A DNA stretch of 40,572 nucleotides from the NCBI GenBank assembly GCA_002011115.2, contig MTME02000092.1:1-40572 (forward strand). Reading direction: 5' to 3'. Source of the stretch: Candidatus Pyrohabitans sp. JdFR-17. Its GTDB lineage: Archaea > Hydrothermarchaeota > Hydrothermarchaeia > Hydrothermarchaeales > BMS3B. Shown piece by piece: positions 27,501-34,688 of the stretch. Below the pieces are notes generated by a model. It had not been told where the DNA came from. It made no database searches and worked only from the letters and a program-made list of their open reading frames with translations. Every line of letters begins with the position of its first letter. Positions within the stretch are counted from its first letter, which is position 1. Both the position numbers and the translations under genes were made by a program.

Positions 27501-30500
27501 AGATGGCCAGGTAACATTCTCCACCACCAGGTCGGGAAACTCAACATAGGGAAGAGAAACCTCAAGGGCGTTGTTGCTCTCATTGCCCTCCTGAAGGCTG
27601 TTGGTAGCATCCACAATGACTTTAATCGTGTGATTCCCCGGAGTGGCTACCCATGATATACTCACATTTGTGCTCTCATTGGGCGCAAGGGAATTGTAGA
27701 AATACCGAGAGGCTAGATATTTCCCATCTAGGTAGAACACCACCTGCCTCTGACCCGCTGTTGCATTGCCCTTTCCAATATTTTTAAGTGTGGCTGTTAT
27801 GGTTACTCCCTCTCCCGAGGAAAAGGTTGCAGGCGACCAAGTAACATTCGCCACCACCAGGTCGGGAAACTCAACATAGGGAAGAGAAACCTCAAGGGCG
27901 TTGTTGCTCTCATTGCTCTCAGGGACAACACCAGTGGAGTCCACCACTGCTCTTATTGAGTGATTGCCACCCAGGGAGGTCCAAGTGTAAGATATATTCA
28001 CTTCTCCCTCAGGAGGTATTATCCCCTGATAGTATATGTTTCCAGATCGCAGGAGAGTACCGTCAAGATACAGACCGGTATAGAAACCAGGATAGGAATA
28101 GCCGGTACCATTGTTCCTTAAAGTAACAATAAAGGTGACTGGCATGTCCACAGAGTAATTCGCTGGAGTCCACCGAATAGATTTAACTATCAGGTCAGCG
28201 TACTCGACATGAGGAGTGCCAGCCTCTCTAACATTGTTTGTCTCTGAGGATTCGTCCACCTGATTTCTAGGATCAACCACAGCTTTGATGGAGTAATTAT
28301 CCGGATACTTGACCTTCCAGTGGTATGTTAAACGCCTAATTTCTCCTGGAGGAAGCCGTAATATATTAAATTCCTTGGAGAAGATTTCAGAGGAATAAAC
28401 TCCTGTAATGTTGAGGGTGGTGGAGATGTTCCGCGAGACTATGCTACCAGCTCCGGAATTCTTTACAATAACTGCTACCCTCACCGTGTCGCCAACACTC
28501 AAATTAGCAACACCAGGAACAGTAGTTGTGTTTGAGTTTAACTCCGCATCAAAGTAGTTGTATCCACAGCCACTATCCTTCAACCTCACAGCTAGCACAT
28601 TTTCTCCGGACACCACATATGAGGAGATATCAATTTCCCTGTCCCAGTAAACAGTGGGGTTGTTGATGTAGTTGTAGCTGGAGGTGAGATTGGCCGCAAT
28701 CAGATGTCCATTGAGCCAGACATCTACCACATCGTCAAAAGATAGCTTTAGCAGATATCCTGTGCCACCTGTAGCATTGAAGACCTTTCGGAAATACATC
28801 TCACCGCATTTAAGGTCAAGATAAGTACGGCGACTGCCCGCATCGCCTACAGGTGTTCTACCCACAGTCCAGGTAGAGTCGTTGAATCCAGCATTCTGCC
28901 ATCCGGAACCTGGATAGGTGGTGGTATAGCGCCAGAATACGCGGTCATTATTTTTTCCATCCCGAATCAGTGGGTGTTGTACATTCAGTGTAATATTCTG
29001 AATGGTGAGGTCTGGCATTGGAAGACTTACCCACCTGGAGAACTCATTGTTAGTCTCGTCAGCCTCATAAACCACATCATCCGGGTCAACGACCGCCTTC
29101 AGGTAAAAATCTCCTGTCTGCGCATCTTCCCAGACGAAGGCTGCATAAAATATGTCCCCCGGCTTTAGGGTGACACTTTGCTGTGTGTAGCCCAGCAGAG
29201 AGGTGTTTCTGTAATAGAAGCCTACTTTCACAACACCATCCCAGTTTCCGGTGCCAGTGTTCTTTACGGTGGCATTGAGTACAACCCGCTCTCCTGATGA
29301 ATAATTATGCGGAGTCCAGGTAAAGTTTACGATTGTGAAGTCAGGAGGACCTATAGCAGAGATGTTGTTGGTCTTTGCCAGGGGGAGGTAGTCCACATTG
29401 CTCCAATCGCCTGTCAGATTGAAGACTGTATCACATATCCCGTCTGCATTGCTATCGCTGCAGGTATCGCTGAATCCATCATTTGAAGGTGTCCCCCAGT
29501 AGTTGCCACCAGTAACTGGTCCACCGACCTTGTTTGTTCGCACGACCCTGCTACTGTTCCACCAGTTGGAGGCTGTCGAGCCAAATACAACATTGTTTCT
29601 GTTGTTTAGGTAGTTGTTGGAAAACAGGTTATTGCTGGAGGAATATAGATATATCCCCAAATGTCTGTTTGACACTATGGTGTTATCAATCACTCTCGCA
29701 CCGGATACGTAGGAGAAGGATATCCCCTTGGCATTGAATATAAAGGTGTTGTTCTTCAGAAGAGGTGAACTGGATATGGACTCAACCCCTGACCAGTTGT
29801 TGTGCTGGAAGGTGGAGTTGACTATGACAGGATTTGAACTCTCAATATAAATACCAGAACGTGCACTGTACTCTACAGTACAGGAGTCCATTGTAAAAGA
29901 GTCTGAGCTGTATACGCGTATGTTCGCCGGAATGCTTGAACTGGAACCACCATAACGAATTGTGCAGTGCTTCAGAATGCCAATGCCATCATTACCACTG
30001 ACACCATAAAAATCAATAAATTGCCAGTCGCCTAAGGAGGGAACCGTCAAATTGCCATCACCATTGGTGTCCCCACCATAAGTGTCGTCCTTGAGCGAGG
30101 TGAATACTATGCGGTCACTTAAGTTACCTGTGGCATTAAGTGTGCCATAAACATAAAGCCGGGCATTGGGAGAAAATTTGATTATAACACCTGGCTCAAG
30201 AGTGAGACGAACATTGTCGTTGATGGTGAGAGTGCCGCTAATAACGTAAGGAAGAGATGAATCAAGAGTACGATTTTGGGTAACAGTGATACTGTAAAGG
30301 TTAAAACCATTGTAACGGTTGTTAATGGCAGTGTTGTTCCGGTAAATGCCAAGAGGAGATGACGAAAAGATGCCAGCCCAGCTGTTGTTGATAAAAAGGT
30401 TGTCCTCAAGAACGGGTACCGCAGTGGTAGAATAAACCCCAGACCAGTTGTTGTGCTGGAAGGTGGAGTTGACTATGACAGGATTTGAACTCTGAATATG

Positions 30501-31058
30501 AATACCAGAACGTGCACTGTACTCTACAGTACAGGAGTCCATTGTAAAAGAGTCTGAGCTGTATACGCGTATGTTCGCCGGAATGCTTGAACTGGAACCA
30601 CCATAACGAATTGTGCAGTGCTTCAGAATGCCAATGCCATCATTACCACTGACACCATAAAAATCAATAAATTGCCAGTCGCCTAAGGAGGGAACCGTCA
30701 AATTGCCATCACCATTGGTGTCCCCACCATAAGTGTCGTCCTTGAGCGAGGTGAATACTATGCGGTCACTTAAGTTACCTGTGGCATTAAGTGTGCCATA
30801 AACATAAAGCCGGGCATTGGGAGAAAATTTGATTATAACACCTGGCTCAAGAGTGAGACGAACATTGTCGTTGATGGTGAGAGAACCCTGTACAACGTGC
30901 ACACCTGGAGCCCAGGTAGTGTTGGTACTTATCACCTCATTGGTGTGATAAACCGCTGCACCGACCTGAGAAACCGAAAGAACAAATAAAACAATGAAAA
31001 AGATGAGCTGTCTTCCAGAGTTCCATAAATCCAGCCTGACATCTTTAATACTGCACAT
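18561..31058 (-). CDS. Giant secreted modular surface protein (beta-helix, CARDB array, Ig-like, S-layer-like C-terminus)
   Basis: This protein is about 4165 residues from ATG 31058; the ORF track's 31145 start adds 29 residues ahead of a good signal peptide ([17 protein letters not shown]). Domain order, in ORF-track numbering, is as follows. Two near-identical right-handed beta-helix units are at about 85-460, then more helix repeats. An array of twelve CARDB modules lies at about 600-2090, the second carrying an inserted jelly-roll-like domain (about 723-876). Fn3-like and other beta domains follow to about 2880. A helical Cys-bearing segment spans about 2880-3060. Three more CARDB-like modules lie at about 3175-3515 and four Ig-like domains at 3516-3876. 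A calcium-type [13 protein letters not shown] loop precedes a C-terminal alpha/beta domain containing [18 protein letters not shown]. Asn-X-Ser/Thr sequons are extremely abundant. There is no C-terminal membrane anchor. It is probably an adhesin or S-layer-associated protein. Confidence 0.9.
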   Translation of the reverse strand: MCSIKDVRLDLWNSGRQLIFFIVLFVLSVSQVGAAVYHTNEVISTNTTWAPGVHVVQGSLTINDNVRLTLEPGVIIKFSPNARLYVYGTLNATGNLSDRIVFTSLKDDTYGGDTNGDGNLTVPSLGDWQFIDFYGVSGNDGIGILKHCTIRYGGSSSSIPANIRVYSSDSFTMDSCTVEYSARSGIHIQSSNPVIVNSTFQHNNWSGVYSTTAVPVLEDNLFINNSWAGIFSSSPLGIYRNNTAINNRYNGFNLYSITVTQNRTLDSSLPYVISGTLTINDNVRLTLEPGVIIKFSPNARLYVYGTLNATGNLSDRIVFTSLKDDTYGGDTNGDGNLTVPSLGDWQFIDFYGVSGNDGIGILKHCTIRYGGSSSSIPANIRVYSSDSFTMDSCTVEYSARSGIYIESSNPVIVNSTFQHNNWSGVESISSSPLLKNNTFIFNAKGISFSYVSGARVIDNTIVSNRHLGIYLYSSSNNLFSNNYLNNRNNVVFGSTASNWWNSSRVVRTNKVGGPVTGGNYWGTPSNDGFSDTCSDSNADGICDTVFNLTGDWSNVDYLPLAKTNNISAIGPPDFTIVNFTWTPHNYSSGERVVLNATVKNTGTGNWDGVVKVGFYYRNTSLLGYTQQSVTLKPGDIFYAAFVWEDAQTGDFYLKAVVDPDDVVYEADETNNEFSRWVSLPMPDLTIQNITLNVQHPLIRDGKNNDRVFWRYTTTYPGSGWQNAGFNDSTWTVGRTPVGDAGSRRTYLDLKCGEMYFRKVFNATGGTGYLLKLSFDDVVDVWLNGHLIAANLTSSYNYINNPTVYWDREIDISSYVVSGENVLAVRLKDSGCGYNYFDAELNSNTTTVPGVANLSVGDTVRVAVIVKNSGAGSIVSRNISTTLNITGVYSSEIFSKEFNILRLPPGEIRRLTYHWKVKYPDNYSIKAVVDPRNQVDESSETNNVREAGTPHVEYADLIVKSIRWTPANYSVDMPVTFIVTLRNNGTGYSYPGFYTGLYLDGTLLRSGNIYYQGIIPPEGEVNISYTWTSLGGNHSIRAVVDSTGVVPESNESNNALEVSLPYVEFPDLVVANVTWSPATFSSGEGVTITATLKNIGKGNATAGQRQVVFYLDGKYLASRYFYNSLAPNESTNVSISWVATPGNHTIKVIVDATNSLQEGNESNNALEVSLPYVEFPDLVVENVTWPSASIEAGGNLRITAYVKNSGSGNITRGGYVGFYVDGRVIATRLISGPLEAGGSIAVTAEWKGITPGNHTLTVVTDIYSDVIESNESNNALEVSLPYVEFPDLVVENLTFSSPIIAGTPVTITATVKNIGAGNLSQSFVSLSFYVDGRQITTSRVYTGLRAGEEVNISTGWIAVQGMHEIRAFVDSTGSIPELNESNNMRAVNLTVEASDLVISGVSWKPSSNITYGDTITLYANITNNATVDTGRNSFSVDFYIDNKKIESFLLQPLVAGKTVELSTVWKVVGGNHTFRVVVDTLNTVVESNETNNHRSSSLPYIPGPDLVVTNVTLPSSFMPYETIPIVVNITNIGDYTTGLVPSLGVSLSPIGVKAQYTTIKIDPRETIQYTLYWRALPGNHTITVLVDYMNTVGEVNEGNNGYIFTISVPRVYPDLVVTNLSWSPSTIKPGSLIELRATVKNIGSEPAVLYRTHGFFIDGSLVGTNSTNMQLDVNQSVTYTTLWRALSGNHTLSFKVDLYNHLPEENESNNELTLPLPEVKLPDFKIVSVQPVNSLNAIGVRVPFEVKVTNLGEDYEGDIPVQLYQDGMIYYSIHWGKYYISGLKKGEVKSLWLYYLVNSGTHQVKIVVDPHDSIKEVNETNNQYVNNYTTPFPDFAVEIELANTTPIQNYDRVPIKVRVRNNGSGDIVLQDPRVRVTVYANNSQLGSAAYYTLKSGEVKEKTFYWVAEPINGTLNLKAKVEAKLWMPFERLLLPIQEIDSSNNQAETNITLHLPFPDLRVDNITFSPRQVSSNKPFRVNVTVENAGDGLAPKSLTCVYLLGRPYTISTPSIPSGESSTVGIELAVWNKIGNFTISAKSDCKADVVESNESNNYLAGEAITVLPLEEFRIENIRTTAPLNTTLAVRVNVVNAGTATTNLSFRLSGAPSHFKPSQIVIPPQSTRDIMLYVDIPANATPYTYLHYNITALSTTGKNITSNLIVYLIKGNEIQNLIPLNGSRFGTSSPQVSWMTPANSTTEVYYREAGSSSYTRITGKPGIYHAVVLPNLTRGKWYEFFVTSTNSYGASNSSPLSIYIDNGVSFTSKVYSGVVRRDYNQLIQIRVYNSDTVSHRILAKLNNTYDDLIIGFVGSGGDAELSIGPGETATLTIAAHLQNSRSTSYQVPIYLTTVDGSNLTDYATLNLTVHMPVVNFTIRDLGLNATTLERIYAVENHGDIITDFSVYLEGDVTYLTVEPVMDHVYLRKGDVVRFSVKPDLSAYIQDNCLSGGIINGTKQCSFPGFNYTLRAEGAGAKKSIRGDISLPPGKHLYAVAPMGLKIEYLTDFEVDNNRATNPSGELGYVLVNGTPVFSSWIGANVTVNGEPFTNVEVTLFYWNESGVVHNVTTTTGIEGVALFELKGVAGTYSYYLSLDEHIRTPVKTFKVTYPFTSLDIINISEISVGNITYSNFSRIIRVDQYRPLRVKVELNKNSTRAVAFLVVDNVQFMSTYVIRGSVSNTTAEFRLPPLLPGLYTMGAIIATENWTVVSDSVDIYVDGMPLRLTPQDLDVEYGVLQLYRLSILDTDVMSLPLSYNLRESDGGKSAWITHIAPINATHHRIGLILYSTTNLEDNLTVVGYRNGSLLFNITRPVHLTAGEPLYIPLNVSVSNMSDVEISIILYDFMDASYTVLKVVKSKIINPSVRYVKTGTGYLVSGVRKVYNTYEQINEKIDEIKNSPAGQAYEYTNKVVSLYRTVSDLVIAYEKTRSKDDEVFIDGSIDGLSIVTMGVSRLPIFGNIYSEVFGDATKNTLKTIAKQRKLTEDYAKVIRECLFRMNDPECTKKILELENRRFPGYKKMKFGTSFCTNRLRQEIPVRFPPIRNVGKESCILYDYTPSTGTKPYTGQVLINDRPVLNYGGASTGGVYLGCFKSSYLKFGGENRVIYQNNLPNPGHYQTVGGITLALPVYPFDPEPFVADTPDEANNTLHISTAGGTPDLYVKSDDIEVVRIGPLAAGIPTLIRATIYNLGTGISPPYTKVTFYVNGKPFYTTDLGALYPYWSTSIYAHFTPNTTGGTYVIGVAVDSDRRVSEINEANNYARRTIEIPGVLPDYLRIENVSTYFSSGSIHMNATLVAGYYQFYNNVLNDLPVDVYVEVDNTSVARKTVHLNLTGYTDTPRRKHISFTLPTSPGTHTITIIPDPFNTIPAYSEPYSVNVAVSQAQFTLPDLTVRSVSVSPSSPSTGDMINLTVHVMNLGNLSLSRPVNLTVLVNSTPLYFTTLLNMSGTGEASASFNFTLAAGNHTITAIVDPQNLIAESNESNNRLVTRVRITSMDITPPIITIHSPANSTYPTTSISLNVSANEVISAWWYSLDGSANTSFTPNITLTGLADGTHSLIVYANDTSGNTGYAEVSFTVSTPASSPKDNIPPGIFFVPPTPDSGSVVGVRHVYINITSTEPLSTALLEWNGTNRTMQGSGTSWYLNVTGLTGGVYSYRVHASDTSGNWNASTLRFVTVNLTSADITPPVVTIHSPRNLTYGSSIRLQVSASEPVVAWWYSLDGGPGISFTPNTTITNLTGGGHLLVVYARDAGGNVGMARVYFTVDATAPVLSVSAPRHVLQYLGTSEVNFTIAEPNPGSYTLLRNGSRVAGGVYSSGDVISAEVPNNRRGIWNFTLIANDSAGNVATATVMVRILPAEAEVRRNITGMPISVDETRGNTTASFELLPDTTRGTMTLRVSFSRNASELEQHTSNDEFSTYALAGGQSSLGRYLRVKVSGSVNTSSLRYVVIRVSYSPSDLDMNGDGDTLDSGDISEDTLTLWRYCSATDQWQPLRQGNITCGNVTITVYGGGVNTSAKYVWVNLSRLSLFALAGESVRFVSAPPVAGGSYYPEVVLLANVIDLPLAEELVEHIRQRGIKLYIVDAYNFSGYSDRRYVIVLGGHRAYSGVGEIVASMLSENETELVAAGNVFLKKRSVFRSGQIVYIFAGKDRYATAEAWREVYKDVVREIEYNWG
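27191..27915 (-). repeat. Three identical 65-base blocks at exact 330-base spacing (CARDB boundaries)
   Basis: The block beginning CCACCACCAGGTCGGGAAAC occurs at 27191-27255, 27521-27585 and 27851-27915 without a mismatch, each 330 bases apart. On the coding strand each encodes the end of one CARDB module and the start of the next ([18 protein letters not shown]). The 110-residue period is the CARDB unit. DNA identity only at the boundaries suggests recent gene conversion or unequal exchange. Confidence 0.95.
29791..30232 (-). repeat. Beta-helix duplication, copy 2 (442 bases)
   Basis: This is identical to 30442-30883 except at two positions (29843 and 29849). The offset is 651 bases, or 217 codons, so the reading frame is kept. 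It encodes one beta-helix unit from about [19 protein letters not shown] to the HNNWSGV turn. Confidence 0.97.
30442..30883 (-). repeat. Beta-helix duplication, copy 1 (442 bases)
   Basis: This is the N-terminal partner of 29791-30232, differing at 30494 and 30500 only. Both changes fall in one codon neighbourhood (GIHIQSS against GIYIESS in the other copy). The remainder, including synonymous positions, is identical, so the duplication or a conversion event is recent. Confidence 0.97.
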
Positions 31059-31288
31059 CCTACAGGCACCTGTCCTAAAGTTTTTAATTGTGCAGTTCTG
31101 CGCAATTCGTAGGTGATAAGTACCGGCAGGAGCAAGAGCGGTCAATTAAACACATAACGGATACTCGCCCCATGGCAGCATTTTATCCTTTTCCCCATAT
31201 ATGAAAATTGTGAAAAGGAAAGGGAAAAAAGGGAAAATTGCACAGATAATCAGGAATTTCAAGGACCGTGGACAGCACCTTTCTTCTG

Positions 31289-32659
31289 CTATCTCGTCAC
31301 CTGCGGAAGTGACCTTCTGCACCTTCTTATCAGGGTTGTACCTTTATCTGTTATGTGTAAAAGCTTGCACCTGCCCTTCCTGACCTCGGTCACATAATTA
31401 CGGGACAGCAGAAATTTTATCTTCTTCCTCACCGTCGGCTTACTCAATCCCGCCTCTCTGCATATATCATTATACTTGGGCATACGACCGTATGCATTCC
31501 TGTTATATATAATTTTTAGTATATCATACATGCTCTCATCAACAAACTCGGTCTCAAGAGGCTCCAGCTCAGGCAGGGTTCTCTCTATTATTCTGAGTTC
31601 CCTCTCACTGAGCAGACCGGGATCTGTTGAAATTAAAACCACCAGATTGCGCTCAGAAGCTATTTCAGAGAGGTTTTCAAGAAAACCCAAAACCTCACCC
31701 ACACCGTGAATGTGTACAAGCTTCTCCAGACCCTCCAGCAGCACGGCACTTCTTTTTGGCAGTGTTCTTATCTTCTCCTCTATTACTCCAGGCTTTGCTG
31801 GTAGAGAGATTGAGACGTGTCCCGCATCAACCATCCCTTTCAGCGTCTCTCCATTTCTGCTGGAAATAACAAATCCGCTGTAACCTATGTTCAGCAGATC
31901 GGCAAAGGCCTCAGCCGAGGAACAAAGAGCATGCTCTCTCGCAAGATAAACGCGCCCATCTTCAAAGTAGAATCTGACCTTCTGTCTTTTTTCAGCTTCC
32001 TCAAGTCTCTTCCGATCACCTATATCAGTGAATACACACAAAAGCTCATCACGACTGGAAATTATTGTGAGTTCTGTGGATATAAAGTCACCATCCCCCG
32101 TCATCAGCCGCGCCTCAACCATAACCTGCTCGTGGGTCTGAGCTGCAGCAATTGCACGTTTCACCTCCGCAACATCACTGGGATGAATAAAGTCGTAGAT
32201 GTGTTTTCCTATACATCCTCCACGGCAATGAACCCGCATACTGAACACAGGATTGGTGCCTCTCACCCTGCCATCACTGGATATTGAAACCAGAATATGT
32301 GGAATGTGGTTGAACAGTATCCTGTACCTTTCAGAGTAATACTTCATATTAAGAACAGCTGAAAGGTGGGCAGCCACTGCCTCCAGGGCAGCGGTTTCAC
32401 ATTTGCCAAATTTCCTGTCTGAGACAACATTGATGCTACCAACAGTACTTCTGTTGGATACAATCGGTATTGTAATTAATGAACCCCCTATTTCGGGAGC
32501 AGTAGGCTCATGTATGCTATCCGCACCGACCTGTATATCACACGCTCTGCAGGAAAAATTCTCCTTTATACAATCAGCCACCCCTCTCAGAAAGTCGTCG
32601 AGGGATGTCAGCAATGCCAGGGAGTTTATTTTTTTAATAACTTCTGGTAGTTCCTTCAT
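31289..32659 (-). CDS. GAF-PAS-DUF835-winged-helix transcriptional regulator
   Basis: This is a 456-residue one-component regulator. The layout is a GAF-like N-terminus with several Cys (about 1-105), a PAS domain (105-225, ending VFTDIGDRKRLEEAE), a DUF835 domain (225-375, containing AVLLEGLEKLVHIHGVGEVLGFLENL) and a winged helix-turn-helix (about 380-456, DICREAGLSKPTVRKKIKFL). DUF835 is an archaeal domain, distantly like an inactive P-loop fold, common in sensory proteins. GGGGGT lies before the ATG. The gene is the nearest upstream neighbour of the giant surface gene on the same strand, with a 230-base gap, making that gene a candidate target. Confidence 0.85.
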   Translation of the reverse strand: MKELPEVIKKINSLALLTSLDDFLRGVADCIKENFSCRACDIQVGADSIHEPTAPEIGGSLITIPIVSNRSTVGSINVVSDRKFGKCETAALEAVAAHLSAVLNMKYYSERYRILFNHIPHILVSISSDGRVRGTNPVFSMRVHCRGGCIGKHIYDFIHPSDVAEVKRAIAAAQTHEQVMVEARLMTGDGDFISTELTIISSRDELLCVFTDIGDRKRLEEAEKRQKVRFYFEDGRVYLAREHALCSSAEAFADLLNIGYSGFVISSRNGETLKGMVDAGHVSISLPAKPGVIEEKIRTLPKRSAVLLEGLEKLVHIHGVGEVLGFLENLSEIASERNLVVLISTDPGLLSERELRIIERTLPELEPLETEFVDESMYDILKIIYNRNAYGRMPKYNDICREAGLSKPTVRKKIKFLLSRNYVTEVRKGRCKLLHITDKGTTLIRRCRRSLPQVTR

Positions 32660-33132
32660 TCGGCAGTACCCCCTAATTGACGAACTCTCTCCAGAAATTC
32701 TTCAACACAAAAACACCAAAACCCACAGAATTAGGCACAAACTCAACACTGCAATTAGGAACCTGTGGGCATTTTACAAACCAGCAACTTACCCTGGTCA
32801 TTCTCAATCCCACGCGTGTATTCTGTTTAGTTAGAGTCTTTCAGTTATTAAACTTTGTGGAAACAAAATTTCAAATTAAATATAAATATTTGTAAAAAAT
32901 CGCACTACTTTATAGACTCATATTATTACTTCTAATTCATCTATTAATTTCTTATGTGGTTTCACGGACTGTTATTTTTGATTAATAAATATTAATATAA
33001 TGATACAAATGAGAAGTTCAGGACCAAAATTTGTCCCTGTAGTCCCTCCGATTTTTATAATAAAAAAATCCCAGAGAAACCACGACGCCCACCAAAAGTA
33101 CATTCAAAGCCACGAACTTTTTCACGGAGCGC
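32660..33132. other. AT-rich intergenic stretch upstream of the DUF835 regulator
   Basis: No supportable gene is seen in these 473 bases. A seven-base inverted repeat (CCCACAG 32722-32728, CTGTGGG 32763-32769) encloses two AATTAGG direct repeats 24 bases apart, which could be an operator. From about 32860 to 33000 the sequence is very AT-rich, with promoter-like runs. The right end abuts the truncated transposase. Confidence 0.45.
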
Positions 33133-33905
33133 TTAGTATAGCGGTGCAACTATGCTTCTAACAGCTTTAAATTTCTCCCAATTTTTAATCAACCCAGCAA
33201 ACTCCCTCACAAGTCTTACGAATTGCAGTTTATCACAGCTCTTACGCTGGAACATCTCCAGCGGGTAGGAGAACATTCCCAGAAGCCTTCTCAGCGAGAA
33301 ACTCTTTCTCGGGAAGATTAAAGGAACCACTTTAAACCTGGAAATCGCCATAACGTAGTTTCTATAGCTGTAGTATCCCTTATCTGCAAGGACAACATCG
33401 CCAGCGCGAGCAATTCTCCTGCGCTTGAGCTCTTCCATGACCTCTTTAAAGAGCTTTGCATCGTTCGGCGAGCCCTCGTGGATTAGAAAGAGCAGAGGCT
33501 TGCGATTCCGCCTGTCTATTATCAGAGTGAGCTTGTAGCCGATGTAGTAGCCTTTGGAAGGGGAATAACCCCACTTGAACTCCCTATCTTCTAAATCCGC
33601 CTTCTTTATCAACTATGAGCCAGGCTCTCTTCTTACCCCTCTTCCCGCACTGAAGGTTGAGAAGCCGTAAAACAAGACCAGCAAATGCTTCCGGAGTGAA
33701 ACGCGAGAGAAAACGGTAGATATACCTGGAATCTAAAACTTCTTCAATGTTTATAAATCGTCTCAAATCTTTCCTCGTTCTTAATTCGCTTACGACGTAA
33801 GAAATGTCTACAGAGAAGAACATCGCAGTTAATACAATCTTTAAAACTTCTACACCCTTCCGAACATTTATACCGCACTTCGCTAACTCCTGCAGAGCAC
33901 TCCGG
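33133..33905 (-). pseudogene. Remnant of an IS4/IS5-superfamily DDE transposase, truncated at both ends
   Basis: Two frames make one decayed transposase. The N-terminal part is open beyond the ORF-track start at 33823: RSALQELAKCGINVRKGVEVLK can be read up to 33905, where the IS6-like element begins. The first catalytic Asp lies in AWLIVD. There a deletion and frameshift joins it to IKKADLEDREFKWGYSPSKGY, with loss of some 15 residues judged by family layout. The second Asp is in VLADKGYYSYRNYV. The frame ends at VRSIVAPLY, where the expected region of the third catalytic Glu is missing. It cannot encode an active enzyme. Exact IS family assignment is uncertain. Confidence 0.8.
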
Positions 33906-34196
33906 GGGTGCTGTCAACTTAAGCTATAAATGAGCAGTGGAGGCGTCCTTTTTGTTTGGTGATAAAAATGCTAGAAATAACATTTCAACGGAAGAGGACG
34001 CCTCCGGTGGTAGTATTGTATGCCATTTACCTTGCAGGCTTACTATTTTCTACCGTGGAGTCGAGGCTTTTCTAGAGCCTGAGCACTAACTCTTCGTCTT
34101 GTTCTACAACCACGCAAGAACGCACCAGGAAAAAACAGAGTTCGAAGGATTCTGCAACCTCCCGGGGGTGAGAATATGCTAAACTTGACAGCACCC
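33906..34196 (+). mobile_element. Internally deleted IS6-like element (MITE-like, 291 bases)
   Basis: It is bounded by inverted repeats GGGTGCTGTCAACTTAAGC and, as reverse complement of the right end, GGGTGCTGTCAAGTTTAGC (17 of 19 match). Inside are only the first and last pieces of a transposase gene. IS6-family elements are about 800 bases, so roughly 500 bases have been lost. The eight bases on each side (CACTCCGG and ATCGCCAG) do not match, so no target duplication remains. A second copy's end lies at 1-54 in opposite orientation. Confidence 0.75.
33968..34182 (+). pseudogene. IS6-like transposase, N- and C-terminal pieces only
   Basis: From ATG 33968 the frame reads MLEITFQRKRTPPVVVLYAI followed by YLAGLLFSTVESRLF and TAG (34073-34075). 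This resembles the N-terminus of archaeal IS6-type transposases. From 34090, in another frame, it reads LFVLFYNHARTHQEKTEFEG to a TAA at 34180-34182, resembling the family C-terminus (YNHxRxH). The DDE catalytic core between them is absent. The product cannot transpose on its own but the ends could be acted on by a full-length relative. Confidence 0.68.
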
Positions 34197-34197
34197 A

Positions 34198-34407
34198 TCG
34201 CCAGATGGAGAACTTTATGAGGATTGGAAAAAGCTATTTGAAACATATCCCGACCGTTTTCTGGTGGGAAACGATTGTGTTGTGCCATGGCACTACGACT
34301 ACTACGTTGAGTGGATGGACTTCTACAGAGAAATTCTTGGACAATTAAATTCAAGCACTGCTGAAAAAATTGCATACAAAAATGCTCAGAGAATATTCGG
34401 ATTGTAA
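34198..34407 (+). pseudogene. C-terminal fragment of an amidohydrolase-family gene
   Basis: This 69-codon open frame without a start is absent from the ORF track. It reads SPDGELYEDWKKLFETYPDR, then FLVGNDCVVPWHYDYYVEWM, and ends EKIAYKNAQRIFGL before TAA. The pattern PDRFLVGND, a Tyr-rich helix and AEKIAxxNAxRIFGL is the C-terminus of amidohydrolase-2 (TIM-barrel metal hydrolase) proteins. The catalytic Asp of the family may be the D of GND. Everything upstream has been replaced by the IS6-like element. Confidence 0.7.
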
Positions 34408-34450
34408 CGATAGTATTAATTGCGCTGATTTTGGTAGATACATAGACTAA

Positions 34451-34688
34451 TCACAATTTTTCCATGTCGAGGAAGTCCTCAACCTTCTTGACGTAATAAC
34501 GCTTTTTTAATCTCCCTCTTCAACAACCTCTACTCTAAGGTCATCTTCCAGCCTTCGCAGGCTACCCTGGACCTTCCCGGTGCTACATTTCAGCGCCCTG
34601 GCTACTCATATATTGTTTTTCCAAAGTTGGCTTTGAGGTATTGGAGGAGCCTTATATCCTCCCTTCTTCCACCAAGCCTTCCGCACAT
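34451..34688 (-). pseudogene. Frameshifted small winged-HTH regulator
   Basis: ATG 34688 overlaps the TAA of the upstream lipoprotein gene (TAATG). The frame reads MCGRLGGRREDIRLLQYLKA, then NFGKTIYE and a stop. A one-base shift continues VARALKCSTGKVQGSLRRLE. A second shift at an A-run continues LKKRYYVKKVEDFLDMEKL to TGA. Together these make a plausible winged helix of about 78 residues. The two shifts could be true decay or assembly errors. Coupling to the lipoprotein gene suggests the intact form was co-expressed with it. Confidence 0.6.

Noticed and set aside
20000-30900. CRISPR or other non-coding repeat array
   Set aside because: The repeats are in frame, 330 or 651 bases apart, and encode protein modules within one open frame.
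32722-32769. Transcription terminator hairpin
   Set aside because: The seven-base arms are 34 bases apart with no following U-run; it is better left as a possible operator.
1-34196. IS6-type composite transposon carrying 33.9 kb
   Set aside because: The block holds core housekeeping genes, the right-hand copy is a deletion derivative, and the flanks show no matching target duplications.
34043-34375. 110-residue minus-strand ORF over the IS6-like element
   Set aside because: It runs antisense across the element end and the amidohydrolase fragment. Its product has no family features while the plus-strand fragments do.
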